This document shows positions 8,597-16,281 of a stretch of 64,000 nt of DNA, piece by piece (the first letter of the stretch is position 1; each line of letters starts with the position of its first letter). Made by a program: the position numbers and the translations under genes. Below the pieces are notes generated by a model, which ran no database searches, was not told where the DNA came from, and was given only the letters and a program-made list of their open reading frames with translations. Source of the stretch: Flavihumibacter cheonanensis (GTDB lineage Bacteria > Bacteroidota > Bacteroidia > Chitinophagales > Chitinophagaceae); assembly GCF_022352215.1 (NCBI RefSeq), contig NZ_JAKRWF010000002.1, positions 992,001 through 1,056,000 of the forward strand. The letters run 5' to 3'.

Positions 8597-9408
8597 GAAA
8601 CTTGTTATTACTGGGATTGTTGTTACTTCGGCTGTATGTACAGGCAGCTGATCCACATTTCCTGAATGACAGTTTTCGCCTGAAACAGGTGGTGGGAGAG
8701 AACCTTACGGGCTTTGCCGTGGATAATCTCGGTTATATGTACCTGTTAGATGCAACCGGACAGATGAAAAAACTTTCTCCCAAAGGTGATTCCATCAGCG
8801 TATTTAATGATGTTCGCAGGTATGGTAAGTTATACTCCATGGATGTTTCCAATCCGCTTAAAGTGTTGTTGTTCTATAAAGATTTTGGTACCATCGTAGT
8901 ATTGGACCGGTTTTTGAATAATCGCTTAACCATTGATCTTCGAAAGCACCAGATTTTCCAGGCAAAAGCAATTGCGCAATCTTTTGATAATGGAGTTTGG
9001 GTATATGATGAATTGGAAGGAAGGTTGAAAAGACTGGATGATAATGGTAACCTGATTGGTGAAACTGTGGATTTCAGGGTTATTGTGGATGACCCACCTT
9101 CACCTCAGTTCATTGCTGATGCAGGCAGGTTGGTTTATCTCTATGATCCTGCAAGAGGTCTTTTTGTACTGGATTATTTTGGTACACTTAAAAACAAAGT
9201 AGCATTAACCGGATGGACGGATTTACAGGTAATTGGGAACAGGGTATTGGGAAGGAAAGGGGGTATGTTGGAAAGTTATGTTCCCGGAAGTTTGGAGTTG
9301 AAGGAGCAGGCTGTTCCGGAACTGCTCGAAAAAGCAAGTAAAGTTCAGGTCAGCCTGGATCATCTGTATGTTTTAAAGCAAGGCAGGTTATTTATTTACA
9401 GTTTATAA
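8593..9408 (+). CDS. Exported protein of unknown function, possibly beta-propeller-like
   Basis: A 271-residue protein with a clear signal peptide (MRNLLLLGLLLLRLYVQAAD). After it come several short strand-rich units such as LTGFAVDNLGYMYLLDATG and YLYDPARGLFVLDYFG, which resemble blades of a beta-propeller. No catalytic motif is visible. The ATG at 8593 overlaps the lpxH stop by four bases, so it is likely translated with lpxH. The coupling suggests an envelope role, but I do not recognise the family. Confidence 0.7.
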   Translation: MRNLLLLGLLLLRLYVQAADPHFLNDSFRLKQVVGENLTGFAVDNLGYMYLLDATGQMKKLSPKGDSISVFNDVRRYGKLYSMDVSNPLKVLLFYKDFGTIVVLDRFLNNRLTIDLRKHQIFQAKAIAQSFDNGVWVYDELEGRLKRLDDNGNLIGETVDFRVIVDDPPSPQFIADAGRLVYLYDPARGLFVLDYFGTLKNKVALTGWTDLQVIGNRVLGRKGGMLESYVPGSLELKEQAVPELLEKASKVQVSLDHLYVLKQGRLFIYSL

Positions 9409-9421
9409 ATCGGATGTCAAC

Positions 9422-10510
9422 ATGAAGGAGGTTTTGGACTATGTTTTCCTTGAGAATACGGTTCGTGCGTATATCATCTGTTTAGGAACCATCCTGCTTG
9501 CCATTCTTTTTAAGCGCTATCTGTCCAGGGTATTATCACGTATAATTTTCAAAATCATTAAAAGCAGGTCCTGGAAAATTGATCAGCATTCATTTGTAGA
9601 GCTGGTTTTTCAGCCTATGCAGGTATTCCTGATTGTTTCGGTTACCATGATCGCGCTTGATAATCTGAAGTTTCCGGCCTTATTGAATATAAAGATCTAC
9701 CAGGTAGAAATCAGAGATATTCTTGCCAGTATTGCAAAAGGTATTTGGGTGATTATTTTTATCTGGTTACTACGCAGAATGATTGATTTCATTGCAATGC
9801 TGATGGAGCAAAGAGCCAATCTTACAGAAGATCTGGCAGACAACCAGATGGTTGTTTTTTTCAAGGAATTCTTTAAGACCGTTTTGGTTATAGTTGGTAT
9901 TCTGTTGGTTATCCGTTTTTCTTTCAATAAGGATATCACTACCTACCTGGCAGGTCTCTCTATCGTTGCGGGTGCTCTTGCCCTTGCTGCCCGCGAGAGT
10001 CTTGAGAATCTGATCGCTTCTTTTATCATTTTTTTCGACAAACCGTTTCACGTGGGTGATACGGTAAAAGTTCAGCAGATAACAGGTACGGTAGAACGAA
10101 TTGGCCTGAGGAGTACCAGGCTAAGAACGGATCAGAAAACCTATGTAAGCGTTCCCAATAAGCAGATGGTGGACAGCATTATGGATAATCTGAGTTTGCG
10201 TTCGCAGCGCAGGGCCGATTTAAGACTGGAACTTTCTTTGAAAACCTCTACCGTAAAACTGGACCATGCAGTGGCAGGTATTAAAACCATTCTAAGTCAT
10301 CCTGCGATTGAAAATTATTCCTGTTTGCTGAGTGATATTACAGCCAATGCATTTATCGTTACTGCCGAATATTATACCGGCATGATACCCATGGCTGAGT
10401 TCAATCAGTTGAAGCAGACCATCAACCTTGAAATATTACGTCTGCTCGAATCTATGGAAATTGAACTGGCAGGAGAAACACGTGAAGTGGTAGTAACAAA
10501 TCAACACTAA
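9422..10510 (+). CDS. Small-conductance mechanosensitive channel (MscS family)
   Basis: Opens under membrane tension to release solutes during osmotic downshift. The 362-residue protein has an N-terminal membrane helix (about 15-32), further helices to about residue 195, and the MscS pore-lining and beta-domain signature: ALALAARESLENLIASF, FFDKPFHVGDTVKV and GTVERIGLRSTRLRT. The cytoplasmic alpha/beta domain fills the rest. It is the last gene of the plus-strand run and ends one base before the convergent MerR-like gene, with no room for a separate terminator. Confidence 0.9.
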   Translation: MKEVLDYVFLENTVRAYIICLGTILLAILFKRYLSRVLSRIIFKIIKSRSWKIDQHSFVELVFQPMQVFLIVSVTMIALDNLKFPALLNIKIYQVEIRDILASIAKGIWVIIFIWLLRRMIDFIAMLMEQRANLTEDLADNQMVVFFKEFFKTVLVIVGILLVIRFSFNKDITTYLAGLSIVAGALALAARESLENLIASFIIFFDKPFHVGDTVKVQQITGTVERIGLRSTRLRTDQKTYVSVPNKQMVDSIMDNLSLRSQRRADLRLELSLKTSTVKLDHAVAGIKTILSHPAIENYSCLLSDITANAFIVTAEYYTGMIPMAEFNQLKQTINLEILRLLESMEIELAGETREVVVTNQH

Positions 10511-10511
10511 A

Positions 10512-11132
10512 TCAAAGATTCGCTTTCAATTCCAGCAGGAAAGCTTTCAACTGCTGCAGTTTCTGAATCACCTGGAACTGGTTTTCCATCTTTTTCTTTT
10601 GTCCTTTCAGGTGTTCTTTGGCGCCTTCCAGGGTAAACTTCCGAACGCGTACGAGGTGATAAATAAGATGAAGGAATTTTACATCCTCCGGCCGGTAAAA
10701 TCGGTCCCCTTTGCGGTTTTTCCGCGGTTTTAGCATGGACTCAAATTCATTGCTCCAGGTGCGGATCAGTGCCGGGTTCATCCGGAACATGTTGGCCACA
10801 TCACCGATACTATAATACTGTTTGGTGAACAATTCCTCGTCAGAGGGGATTTCAACCAGGTCGGCCTCGGCTGCTATTTCCTTTAATGATTTTCGCCCAC
10901 GTTTGCCCGGGGTGGCGGATTTCCAGGTTTTCTCCTTTTGTTTGCGGCCGGGTTTACGGCGTAGCGTGATCGCAGTTGCTTCAGTTGTCTGCTCAATTTT
11001 AACCGGGGCCTTTAATGTTGAAGCAGGCTCAGGCGAAATGGCATCCACCTCGGTGGTTAAGGTAGTTATCTCAGGAGTTTCTGGTTCCTGAAATCCAAAA
11101 TCTAAGGTGATTTGTTGATATGCCTTCGCCAT
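10512..11132 (-). CDS. MerR-family transcriptional regulator
   Basis: A 206-residue DNA-binding protein. The first 100 residues are low-complexity, rich in Glu, Thr and Lys, with a basic block (RRKPGRKQKEKTWK). The MerR winged helix follows: YYSIGDVANMFRMNPALIRTWSNEF, then RKGDRFYRPEDVKFLHLIYHLV, with the YRPEDV wing typical of the family. A short coiled tail ends the protein. No sensing cysteines are seen, so the ligand is unknown. The ATG at 11132 (MAKAYQQITLDFGF) is chosen over a possible start six codons upstream. It lies 44 bp downstream of the M23 peptidase and may share its transcript. Confidence 0.82.
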   Translation of the reverse strand: MAKAYQQITLDFGFQEPETPEITTLTTEVDAISPEPASTLKAPVKIEQTTEATAITLRRKPGRKQKEKTWKSATPGKRGRKSLKEIAAEADLVEIPSDEELFTKQYYSIGDVANMFRMNPALIRTWSNEFESMLKPRKNRKGDRFYRPEDVKFLHLIYHLVRVRKFTLEGAKEHLKGQKKKMENQFQVIQKLQQLKAFLLELKANL

Positions 11133-11176
11133 TGATGCATAAAGATACAATGGTCGTGCCGCAAAATGGTATCGCT

Positions 11177-12148
11177 TTAATCAAAACTTTGGTTACTCGC
11201 GGCAGCCATTTTAAGCAAACGATCGTACTGCTCGGGAGTAAGGTCGTTGTAAAAGAAATAAACGGGGTCGAGCCGTTTCCCGTTTTTGTGCACTTCATAA
11301 TGCAGGTGCGGACCGGTTGATTTTCCTGTACTTCCTACATAGCCGATAATCTCGCCACGTTTTACCCGTTGACCTGATTTGGCTTTGATCCGGTACATAT
11401 GTCCGTACAGGGTTTCATATCCGTATCCGTGATTTACAATGACATGGTTGCCATATCCGTTTCCGGTATTGCCTGCAAGTTTGATGGTTCCATTGGCAGT
11501 TGCATAAATCGGGGTTCCCTGTGGGGCTGCAAAATCAAGTCCCGCATGCATTTTTACAGTTTTATAAACCGGATCAATGCGGTAACCAAAACCGGAAGCG
11601 ATCCTTCGTAAATCTGAGTTGCTTACCGGTTGAATAGCAGGTGTAGCGGCCAGCAGAATCTCTTTGTTTTTAATAAATCCCTCGATATCATCGTAGGATT
11701 TATGCTGATAGGCAGCCCGCTTGATCAGGTTATTTAAGGTACCAACGATATCGGTATACAGCGCATCTGCGTCCATAGCCTGGACCAGCTGGATCTCTTT
11801 CTGCTTTTCCATTTCCTTTACTCTCGCGCTGTCGGGGATCGGGCTGGCCTCAAAAATGGAGCGGTAAATTTCATTATCTCTTTTCTCCAGCTCCGTCATC
11901 TGTTGCTTCAACTTACCTAGTTGCATGTTGAGCAGGTCGTAGTTGTCCCGGGCCCGCTCGTAATTCTGACGGAGGATTTTTTCTTTGGGAGAATCCAGGT
12001 ATTGAAAGGCGATGGAGACTATAATCAGGGCAGTAACCAGGGAGCCGGCTATAAAACCAAGGGCGCGAAGCAGCTTCACCCGAAGGGGGGTTTCAAGCTT
12101 CTCGTATCGAAGGGTTGTCGGGTTATAGTAATATTTGATTTTTTTCAT
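11177..12148 (-). CDS. M23-family (LytM) metallopeptidase, membrane-anchored
   Basis: A 323-residue peptidoglycan-cleaving enzyme or activator. A membrane helix at about 30-50 (LGFIAGSLVTALIIVSIAF) anchors it, followed by a coiled coil (about 57-95). The C-terminal LytM domain has His201-x3-Asp205 (HAGLD), a segment YGNHVIVNHGYGYETLYGH, and His281-Leu-His283 (GPHLHYEV). These are the zinc ligands and catalytic His of active M23 endopeptidases. The ATG at 12148 (MKKIKYYYNP) is chosen; 19 upstream codons would run through the alaS promoter region. Divergent from alaS with 103 bp between. Confidence 0.9.
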   Translation of the reverse strand: MKKIKYYYNPTTLRYEKLETPLRVKLLRALGFIAGSLVTALIIVSIAFQYLDSPKEKILRQNYERARDNYDLLNMQLGKLKQQMTELEKRDNEIYRSIFEASPIPDSARVKEMEKQKEIQLVQAMDADALYTDIVGTLNNLIKRAAYQHKSYDDIEGFIKNKEILLAATPAIQPVSNSDLRRIASGFGYRIDPVYKTVKMHAGLDFAAPQGTPIYATANGTIKLAGNTGNGYGNHVIVNHGYGYETLYGHMYRIKAKSGQRVKRGEIIGYVGSTGKSTGPHLHYEVHKNGKRLDPVYFFYNDLTPEQYDRLLKMAAASNQSFD

Positions 12149-12172
12149 ATATGCCTGCACAGCCCATTTCCT

Positions 12173-12180
12173 TAGCTTTG
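12173..12180 (+). promoter_or_regulatory. Candidate -7 promoter element for alaS
   Basis: TAGCTTTG matches TAnnTTTG in the alaS/M23 divergent space, about 70 bp before the alaS ATG. No clear -33 partner is seen. Confidence 0.35.
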
Positions 12181-12202
12181 CACCACTTTCACCGGCTTTG
12201 CG

Positions 12203-12210
12203 CAAATATA
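12203..12210 (-). promoter_or_regulatory. Candidate promoter for the M23 peptidase gene
   Basis: On the minus strand this reads TATATTTG, an exact -7 match, with a TTG (plus-strand CAA at 12234-12236) 23 bp upstream as a possible -33 element. The leader to the ATG at 12148 would be about 50 nt. It overlaps the transcribed region expected from the alaS promoter, so the two could interfere. Confidence 0.4.
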
Positions 12211-12251
12211 GCAGGCGCGGCGAAAAATACGCTCAAGAATCATTCCGAATT

Positions 12252-14867
12252 ATGTTGACAAGTGCTGAAATAAGAAAAGCGTTCCTTGATTTTTTTGCTT
12301 CCAAGGGACATGTAATAGTGCCATCTGCGCCAATTGTGGTGAAAAACGACCCTACCCTGATGTTCACCAATGCGGGTATGAACCAGTTCAAGGATTATTT
12401 CCTGGGAAATAAAAAAGCCCCTTATACCAGGGCAGCGGACACCCAGAAATGTTTACGTGTGAGTGGAAAGCACAACGACCTGGAAGAGGTTGGTGTGGAT
12501 ACCTACCACCATACCATGTTTGAAATGCTGGGTAACTGGAGTTTCGGAGATTATTTTAAGAAAGAAGCGATTGAATGGAGCTGGGAATTGCTGACAGAAG
12601 TATACAGGATACCAAAAGATCGGTTATACGTGACCGTTTTTGAAGGTGATCCCGCTGAGAATTTGCCTGCATCTACTGTTGCACTGGCGAAATGGAAGCA
12701 GCTGGTGGAGGTGGATCATATCGTGTATGGAAATAAAAAAGATAATTTCTGGGAAATGGGCGATACCGGTCCCTGTGGTCCCTGCAGTGAGATCCATGTG
12801 GATTGCCGTCCGGATGCAGAACGTGCGCAGGTACCAGGACGTGAACTTGTTAATAAGGATCATCCCCAGGTAATTGAAATCTGGAACAATGTATTTATTC
12901 AATACAACCGTAAGAAAGATGGTAGCCTGGAGCCACTACCTGCTACCCATGTAGATACAGGTATGGGATTTGAGCGACTGGTGCGGGTATTACAGGGTAA
13001 GCAATCGAACTATGATACGGATGTATTTACCGGAACGATTGCTGCGACGGAAAAAATCACCGGCAAGACCTATGGATTCAGCGATAATCGTGCTGATATT
13101 GCTTTTCGCGTGATTGCGGATCATATCCGTGCGATTGGATTTACGATTGCAGACGGACAGTTGCCTTCGAATACGGGTGCGGGTTATGTGATCCGCCGTA
13201 TTCTTCGCAGGGCGGTTCGTTATTACTATTCTTATCTTGATTACAAGCAGCCTTTATTGTTTCAATTGATGCCGGTATTGGGAAAACAATTTGAAACAGT
13301 ATTCCCGGAATTACAGCAACAGCTGGATTTCGTGACTAAGGTGGTAAAAGAAGAGGAGGAAGCATTCCTGCGAACGCTGGAGAAAGGATTGAAAAAAATG
13401 GATGATATAATGACTGGATCAGCAACTTCAATTGATGGTGCAGCTGCTTTTGAATTATACGACACTTATGGGTTCCCGTTAGATCTTACGATGTTGATTG
13501 CAAGGGAAAATAAATTGGAAGTAGATGAGGCCGGATTCAGGAAGGAAATGGAACAGCAGAAAGAACGGAGTCGCGCTGCAACTGTCGTAGATACCGAAGA
13601 CTGGGTAAGTTTCCAGGAAGATCAATCTTCAGTATTTGTAGGGTATGATCAGTTGGAAGTGGAGACAAAACTCATCCGGTACCGTAAGGTGAAAGCAAAG
13701 GGGAAAGAAGCTTACCAGTTGGTATTATCTGCAACCCCTTTTTATGCTGAAAGCGGCGGACAGGTTGGAGATACCGGGGTGTTGTCCTTTGAGGGTGAAG
13801 AAATCGCTGTAGTGGATACGAAAAAAGAAAATGATCTTATTATACATGTATCGGAAAAATTGCCGGTCAATATTACCGGTATTGTAACAGCGCGGGTGGA
13901 TGCTTCAAAGCGTCAGGAAACTGCAGTGCATCACTCCGCAACCCACCTTCTGCATGCAGCCCTGCGCGGGGTATTGGGTACACATGTGGCACAGAAGGGA
14001 TCGCTGGTAAACTCAAGGCAATTGCGATTCGATTTTTCGCATTTCGCAAAACTAAGTGAGGAAGAATTGGCGCAAATTGAAGCAATGGTGAATGAAAAAA
14101 TCCGGGAGAACTGGCCGGTTCTAATCCGGGAAATGCCAAAAGAAGAAGCAATAACCGCTGGCGCGATGGCACTCTTCGGGGAGAAATATGCCGACCTGGT
14201 GCGGGTGGTTACGATTGACCCAAAGTATTCCATTGAACTATGTGGGGGAACACATGTAAAAGCGACGGGTGAACTGGGGTATTTTAAAATTGTAAGTGAA
14301 TCTGCTGTGGCAGCCGGAGTACGCAGAATGGAAGCAGTTGCCGGAGGTGCATTTTCAAGTTGGCTGACAGAGCAGGTGGATCAATTGGAGTCGGTGAAGA
14401 TGGCATTTAAAAATCCAAAGGAGCTAACTAAATCAGTTGAGGCCGCGCTGGCAGAAAATGCCCAGTTAAAAAAGCAACTGGAATCCCTCGAAAACCGTGC
14501 CCTGGTTGGTATCCGGAATGAGTTGCTGAAGAAAGATGAAATCGTAAACGGCATAACGTTTATAGGCGATATCGTAGAAGTAGGCAATGCAGATGCGCTT
14601 AAAAAACTATGTTTTGATTTGAAAAATAACCTGAACGATTATTTGGTGGTATTGGCTGCCAATATTGGCGGTAAACCATCCGTAGCGATATCCATTGCGG
14701 ATACGGTGGTGGCTGCCCGTGGTCTGGATGCAGGTAAACTTATTAAGGAAAAAGTGGCGCCTCTGATCAAGGGTGGGGGTGGAGGACAGAAAAACCTGGC
14801 AACTGCCGGTGGACAGGATGCCAGCAACCTGCCTGCGGTAATTGCCGCCATTCGTTCCCTGCTCTGA
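12252..14867 (+). CDS. alaS: Alanine--tRNA ligase
   Basis: Charges tRNA-Ala and clears mischarged Ser and Gly. The 871-residue length is normal. The class II catalytic core opens with RKAFLDFFASKGH, NDPTLMFTNAGMNQFK and HHTMFEMLGNWSFGDYF. The editing domain zinc site is seen in His561-Ser-Ala-Thr-His565 and in Cys664-Gly-Gly-Thr-His668. The C-terminal DHHA1 domain ends with the GGGGGQKNLATAGGQD segment. I start at the ATG at 12252 (MLTSAEIRKA); the open frame continues upstream to 12135 but that stretch overlaps the divergent promoter and the M23 start. Confidence 0.97.
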   Translation: MLTSAEIRKAFLDFFASKGHVIVPSAPIVVKNDPTLMFTNAGMNQFKDYFLGNKKAPYTRAADTQKCLRVSGKHNDLEEVGVDTYHHTMFEMLGNWSFGDYFKKEAIEWSWELLTEVYRIPKDRLYVTVFEGDPAENLPASTVALAKWKQLVEVDHIVYGNKKDNFWEMGDTGPCGPCSEIHVDCRPDAERAQVPGRELVNKDHPQVIEIWNNVFIQYNRKKDGSLEPLPATHVDTGMGFERLVRVLQGKQSNYDTDVFTGTIAATEKITGKTYGFSDNRADIAFRVIADHIRAIGFTIADGQLPSNTGAGYVIRRILRRAVRYYYSYLDYKQPLLFQLMPVLGKQFETVFPELQQQLDFVTKVVKEEEEAFLRTLEKGLKKMDDIMTGSATSIDGAAAFELYDTYGFPLDLTMLIARENKLEVDEAGFRKEMEQQKERSRAATVVDTEDWVSFQEDQSSVFVGYDQLEVETKLIRYRKVKAKGKEAYQLVLSATPFYAESGGQVGDTGVLSFEGEEIAVVDTKKENDLIIHVSEKLPVNITGIVTARVDASKRQETAVHHSATHLLHAALRGVLGTHVAQKGSLVNSRQLRFDFSHFAKLSEEELAQIEAMVNEKIRENWPVLIREMPKEEAITAGAMALFGEKYADLVRVVTIDPKYSIELCGGTHVKATGELGYFKIVSESAVAAGVRRMEAVAGGAFSSWLTEQVDQLESVKMAFKNPKELTKSVEAALAENAQLKKQLESLENRALVGIRNELLKKDEIVNGITFIGDIVEVGNADALKKLCFDLKNNLNDYLVVLAANIGGKPSVAISIADTVVAARGLDAGKLIKEKVAPLIKGGGGGQKNLATAGGQDASNLPAVIAAIRSLL

Positions 14868-15024
14868 TCTAACACGCCGCAATGCCATGGCGGGTGCTAC
14901 TCTATCTGGGCGTATACCAACCTACCAGGGAGGGTACAGTTCTATCATGACCGAACAGTGCCTCACACATTGGTAAACCCATCGGTCCCCGACCGATGAT
15001 AGGGAAATTAACATTTCCGAAATG

Positions 15025-15055
15025 TTTCGTAGATTGAAAACTTCTCCTATATTTG
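15025..15055 (+). promoter_or_regulatory. Candidate promoter for the PDZ protein gene
   Basis: TATATTTG at 15048-15055 is an exact -7 match. TTTC at 15025-15028 stands 19 bp upstream, one base from the TTTG-N19-TAnnTTTG Bacteroidota consensus. Predicted transcription start is about 15060, some 16 bp before the ATG. This is the best-formed promoter seen in the window. Confidence 0.5.
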
Positions 15056-15075
15056 ATCTACGAAAATCACCGTAA

Positions 15076-16146
15076 ATGAAAAATAATATGAAAGCGATTC
15101 AGTTTGCAGCCGCTGGTTTAGGGATACTGATGGTTATGGCACAGCCGGCATCTGCCCAGCAAAAGGAAAAGGAAGGACTTGGGGAATATGATCAGATCAT
15201 TATTAAGAGGAAAGGGGAGAAGGGAGACAAGGGGGACAAAGGAGACAAGGGAGACAAAGGAGGCAAGGATGTGAAGCTGACGATTGTCATTAAGGATGAT
15301 AAGGTGGAAGTAAATGGCAAACCCCTGGCTGAATTTAATAACGATGAAATAGCCATTCTTAAGAAGAATATCATTGTAAGGGATGGAAATACCATGCGGG
15401 TGACTATACCAAGGCAACCACGATCCCCTTTTCAGGATGGTGGTTTGCAGGGCCGGGTCGAGGAAGACAGGATCATTGAATTCCGGGGTATGAACAAGGC
15501 ATTTCTAGGTGTGTCAACTGAAAAATCGGAACGCGGGGCGGTCATTATGGAGGTAACAGAAGGAAGTGCAGCGGAGAAAGCCGGACTTAAAAAGGGTGAT
15601 ATTATTACCAAAATAAACGATATCAAAATTGAATCACCCCAGGCGCTTACCGATGCCATAGGAAAATTCAAACCGGAAGAAAAGATCAAAATAGGGTACT
15701 TGAGGGATGGAAAATCAGCTGAGCTGGTAGCCACCCTGGGTCAGCGGGCATCGTCATTCAGTTTTAATGGCAGAGAGCCCATGGTTATACCTTTTGATAA
15801 TGAAGAATTTAATTTGGAAGGCTTTAGAGGGCGGAATTTCAATTTTAACTGGAATGAAAATCAGCCTAAACTAGGCATCAAGGCACAGGATACTGAAGAT
15901 GGTAAAGGAGTAAAAGTGTTGGAGGTGGATGAGGAATCAGCGGCTGCAAAAGCCGGTATTAAAGAAGGGGATATCATTACTTCCTTTGATGGCAAATCAA
16001 TTAATAGTGTGAATGAACTGGTCGATGGCAACCGTGCTGCACGTGAAGCTAAAAAGCTCACCCTTCCCATCGAATACCTGCGTGATGGTAAATCACAAAA
16101 GGTAGAACTCAAAGTTCCCCGCAAACTTCGCACTGCAGAACTTTGA
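15076..16146 (+). CDS. Exported double-PDZ protein with a collagen-like segment
   Basis: A 356-residue protein with a signal peptide (cleavage likely after ASAQ, about 25-28). Residues 47-64 form six Gly-x-Lys triplets (GEK, then four GDK, then GGK), a collagen-like run coded by a purine repeat. Two PDZ domains follow at about 140-220 and 262-345, each with the carboxylate-binding start (AFLGVSTE, PKLGIKAQ) and the AGLKKGDII / AGIKEGDII loop. No protease domain is present, unlike HtrA, so it is probably a periplasmic adaptor or scaffold. An intrinsic terminator follows at 16166. A second ATG at 15088 could also be used. Confidence 0.85.
   Translation: MKNNMKAIQFAAAGLGILMVMAQPASAQQKEKEGLGEYDQIIIKRKGEKGDKGDKGDKGDKGGKDVKLTIVIKDDKVEVNGKPLAEFNNDEIAILKKNIIVRDGNTMRVTIPRQPRSPFQDGGLQGRVEEDRIIEFRGMNKAFLGVSTEKSERGAVIMEVTEGSAAEKAGLKKGDIITKINDIKIESPQALTDAIGKFKPEEKIKIGYLRDGKSAELVATLGQRASSFSFNGREPMVIPFDNEEFNLEGFRGRNFNFNWNENQPKLGIKAQDTEDGKGVKVLEVDEESAAAKAGIKEGDIITSFDGKSINSVNELVDGNRAAREAKKLTLPIEYLRDGKSQKVELKVPRKLRTAEL
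15207..15269 (+). repeat. In-frame purine repeat (units like GGAGACAAG)
   Basis: About 60 bp made only of purine-rich 9-bp-like units (GGGAGACAAG, GGGGGACAAAGGAGACAA, GACAAAGGAGGCAA) inside the PDZ gene. It codes the Gly-x-Lys run. A close relative lies inside the oxidoreductase gene at 61634-61678. Confidence 0.8.
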
Positions 16147-16165
16147 CCCTCAAAAACAGTGAAAT

Positions 16166-16203
16166 AAAGGGTGGTGCCGGATTTCCGGTACCCACCCTTT
16201 TCA
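16166..16203 (+). terminator. Intrinsic terminator after the PDZ gene
   Basis: A 9-bp outer stem AAAGGGTGG / CCACCCTTT is extended by an inner TGCCGG / CCGGTA stem with an ATTT loop and one bulged C, followed by a short T run. It lies 20 bp after the stop at 16146. Confidence 0.7.
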
Positions 16204-16206
16204 TAT

Positions 16207-16269
16207 CCGTGTTCCTTTGTCCCTTCTTCCATTCTTCCCTCTTCCATTCCTCCATTCTCTCATTCCCCC
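16207..16269 (+). repeat. Pyrimidine-rich low-complexity repeat upstream of gatB
   Basis: Some 60 bp of C/T-rich units (TTCCATTC, TTCCCTCTTCC, CCTCCATTCTC). The complementary strand reads as degenerate GAATGGAAGA units and includes GGGACAAAGGA (16213-16223), an 11-mer also found in the in-gene repeats at 15.2 and 61.6 kb. Confidence 0.65.
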
Positions 16270-16277
16270 TACCTTTG
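16270..16277 (+). promoter_or_regulatory. Candidate -7 promoter element for gatB
   Basis: TACCTTTG matches TAnnTTTG and ends four bases before the gatB ATG at 16282. If used, the mRNA would be essentially leaderless. The -33 region falls in the pyrimidine repeat and has no TTG. Confidence 0.4.
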
Positions 16278-16281
16278 CGCC

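Noticed and set aside
14868-15075. Possible small RNA after alaS
   Set aside because: Only a weak 6-bp hairpin (ATCGGT/ACCGAT) is seen and no terminator; the stretch is better explained as the upstream region of the PDZ gene.
16171-16281. N-terminal extension of GatB
   Set aside because: It translates only the pyrimidine repeat and terminator; the family start is at 16282.
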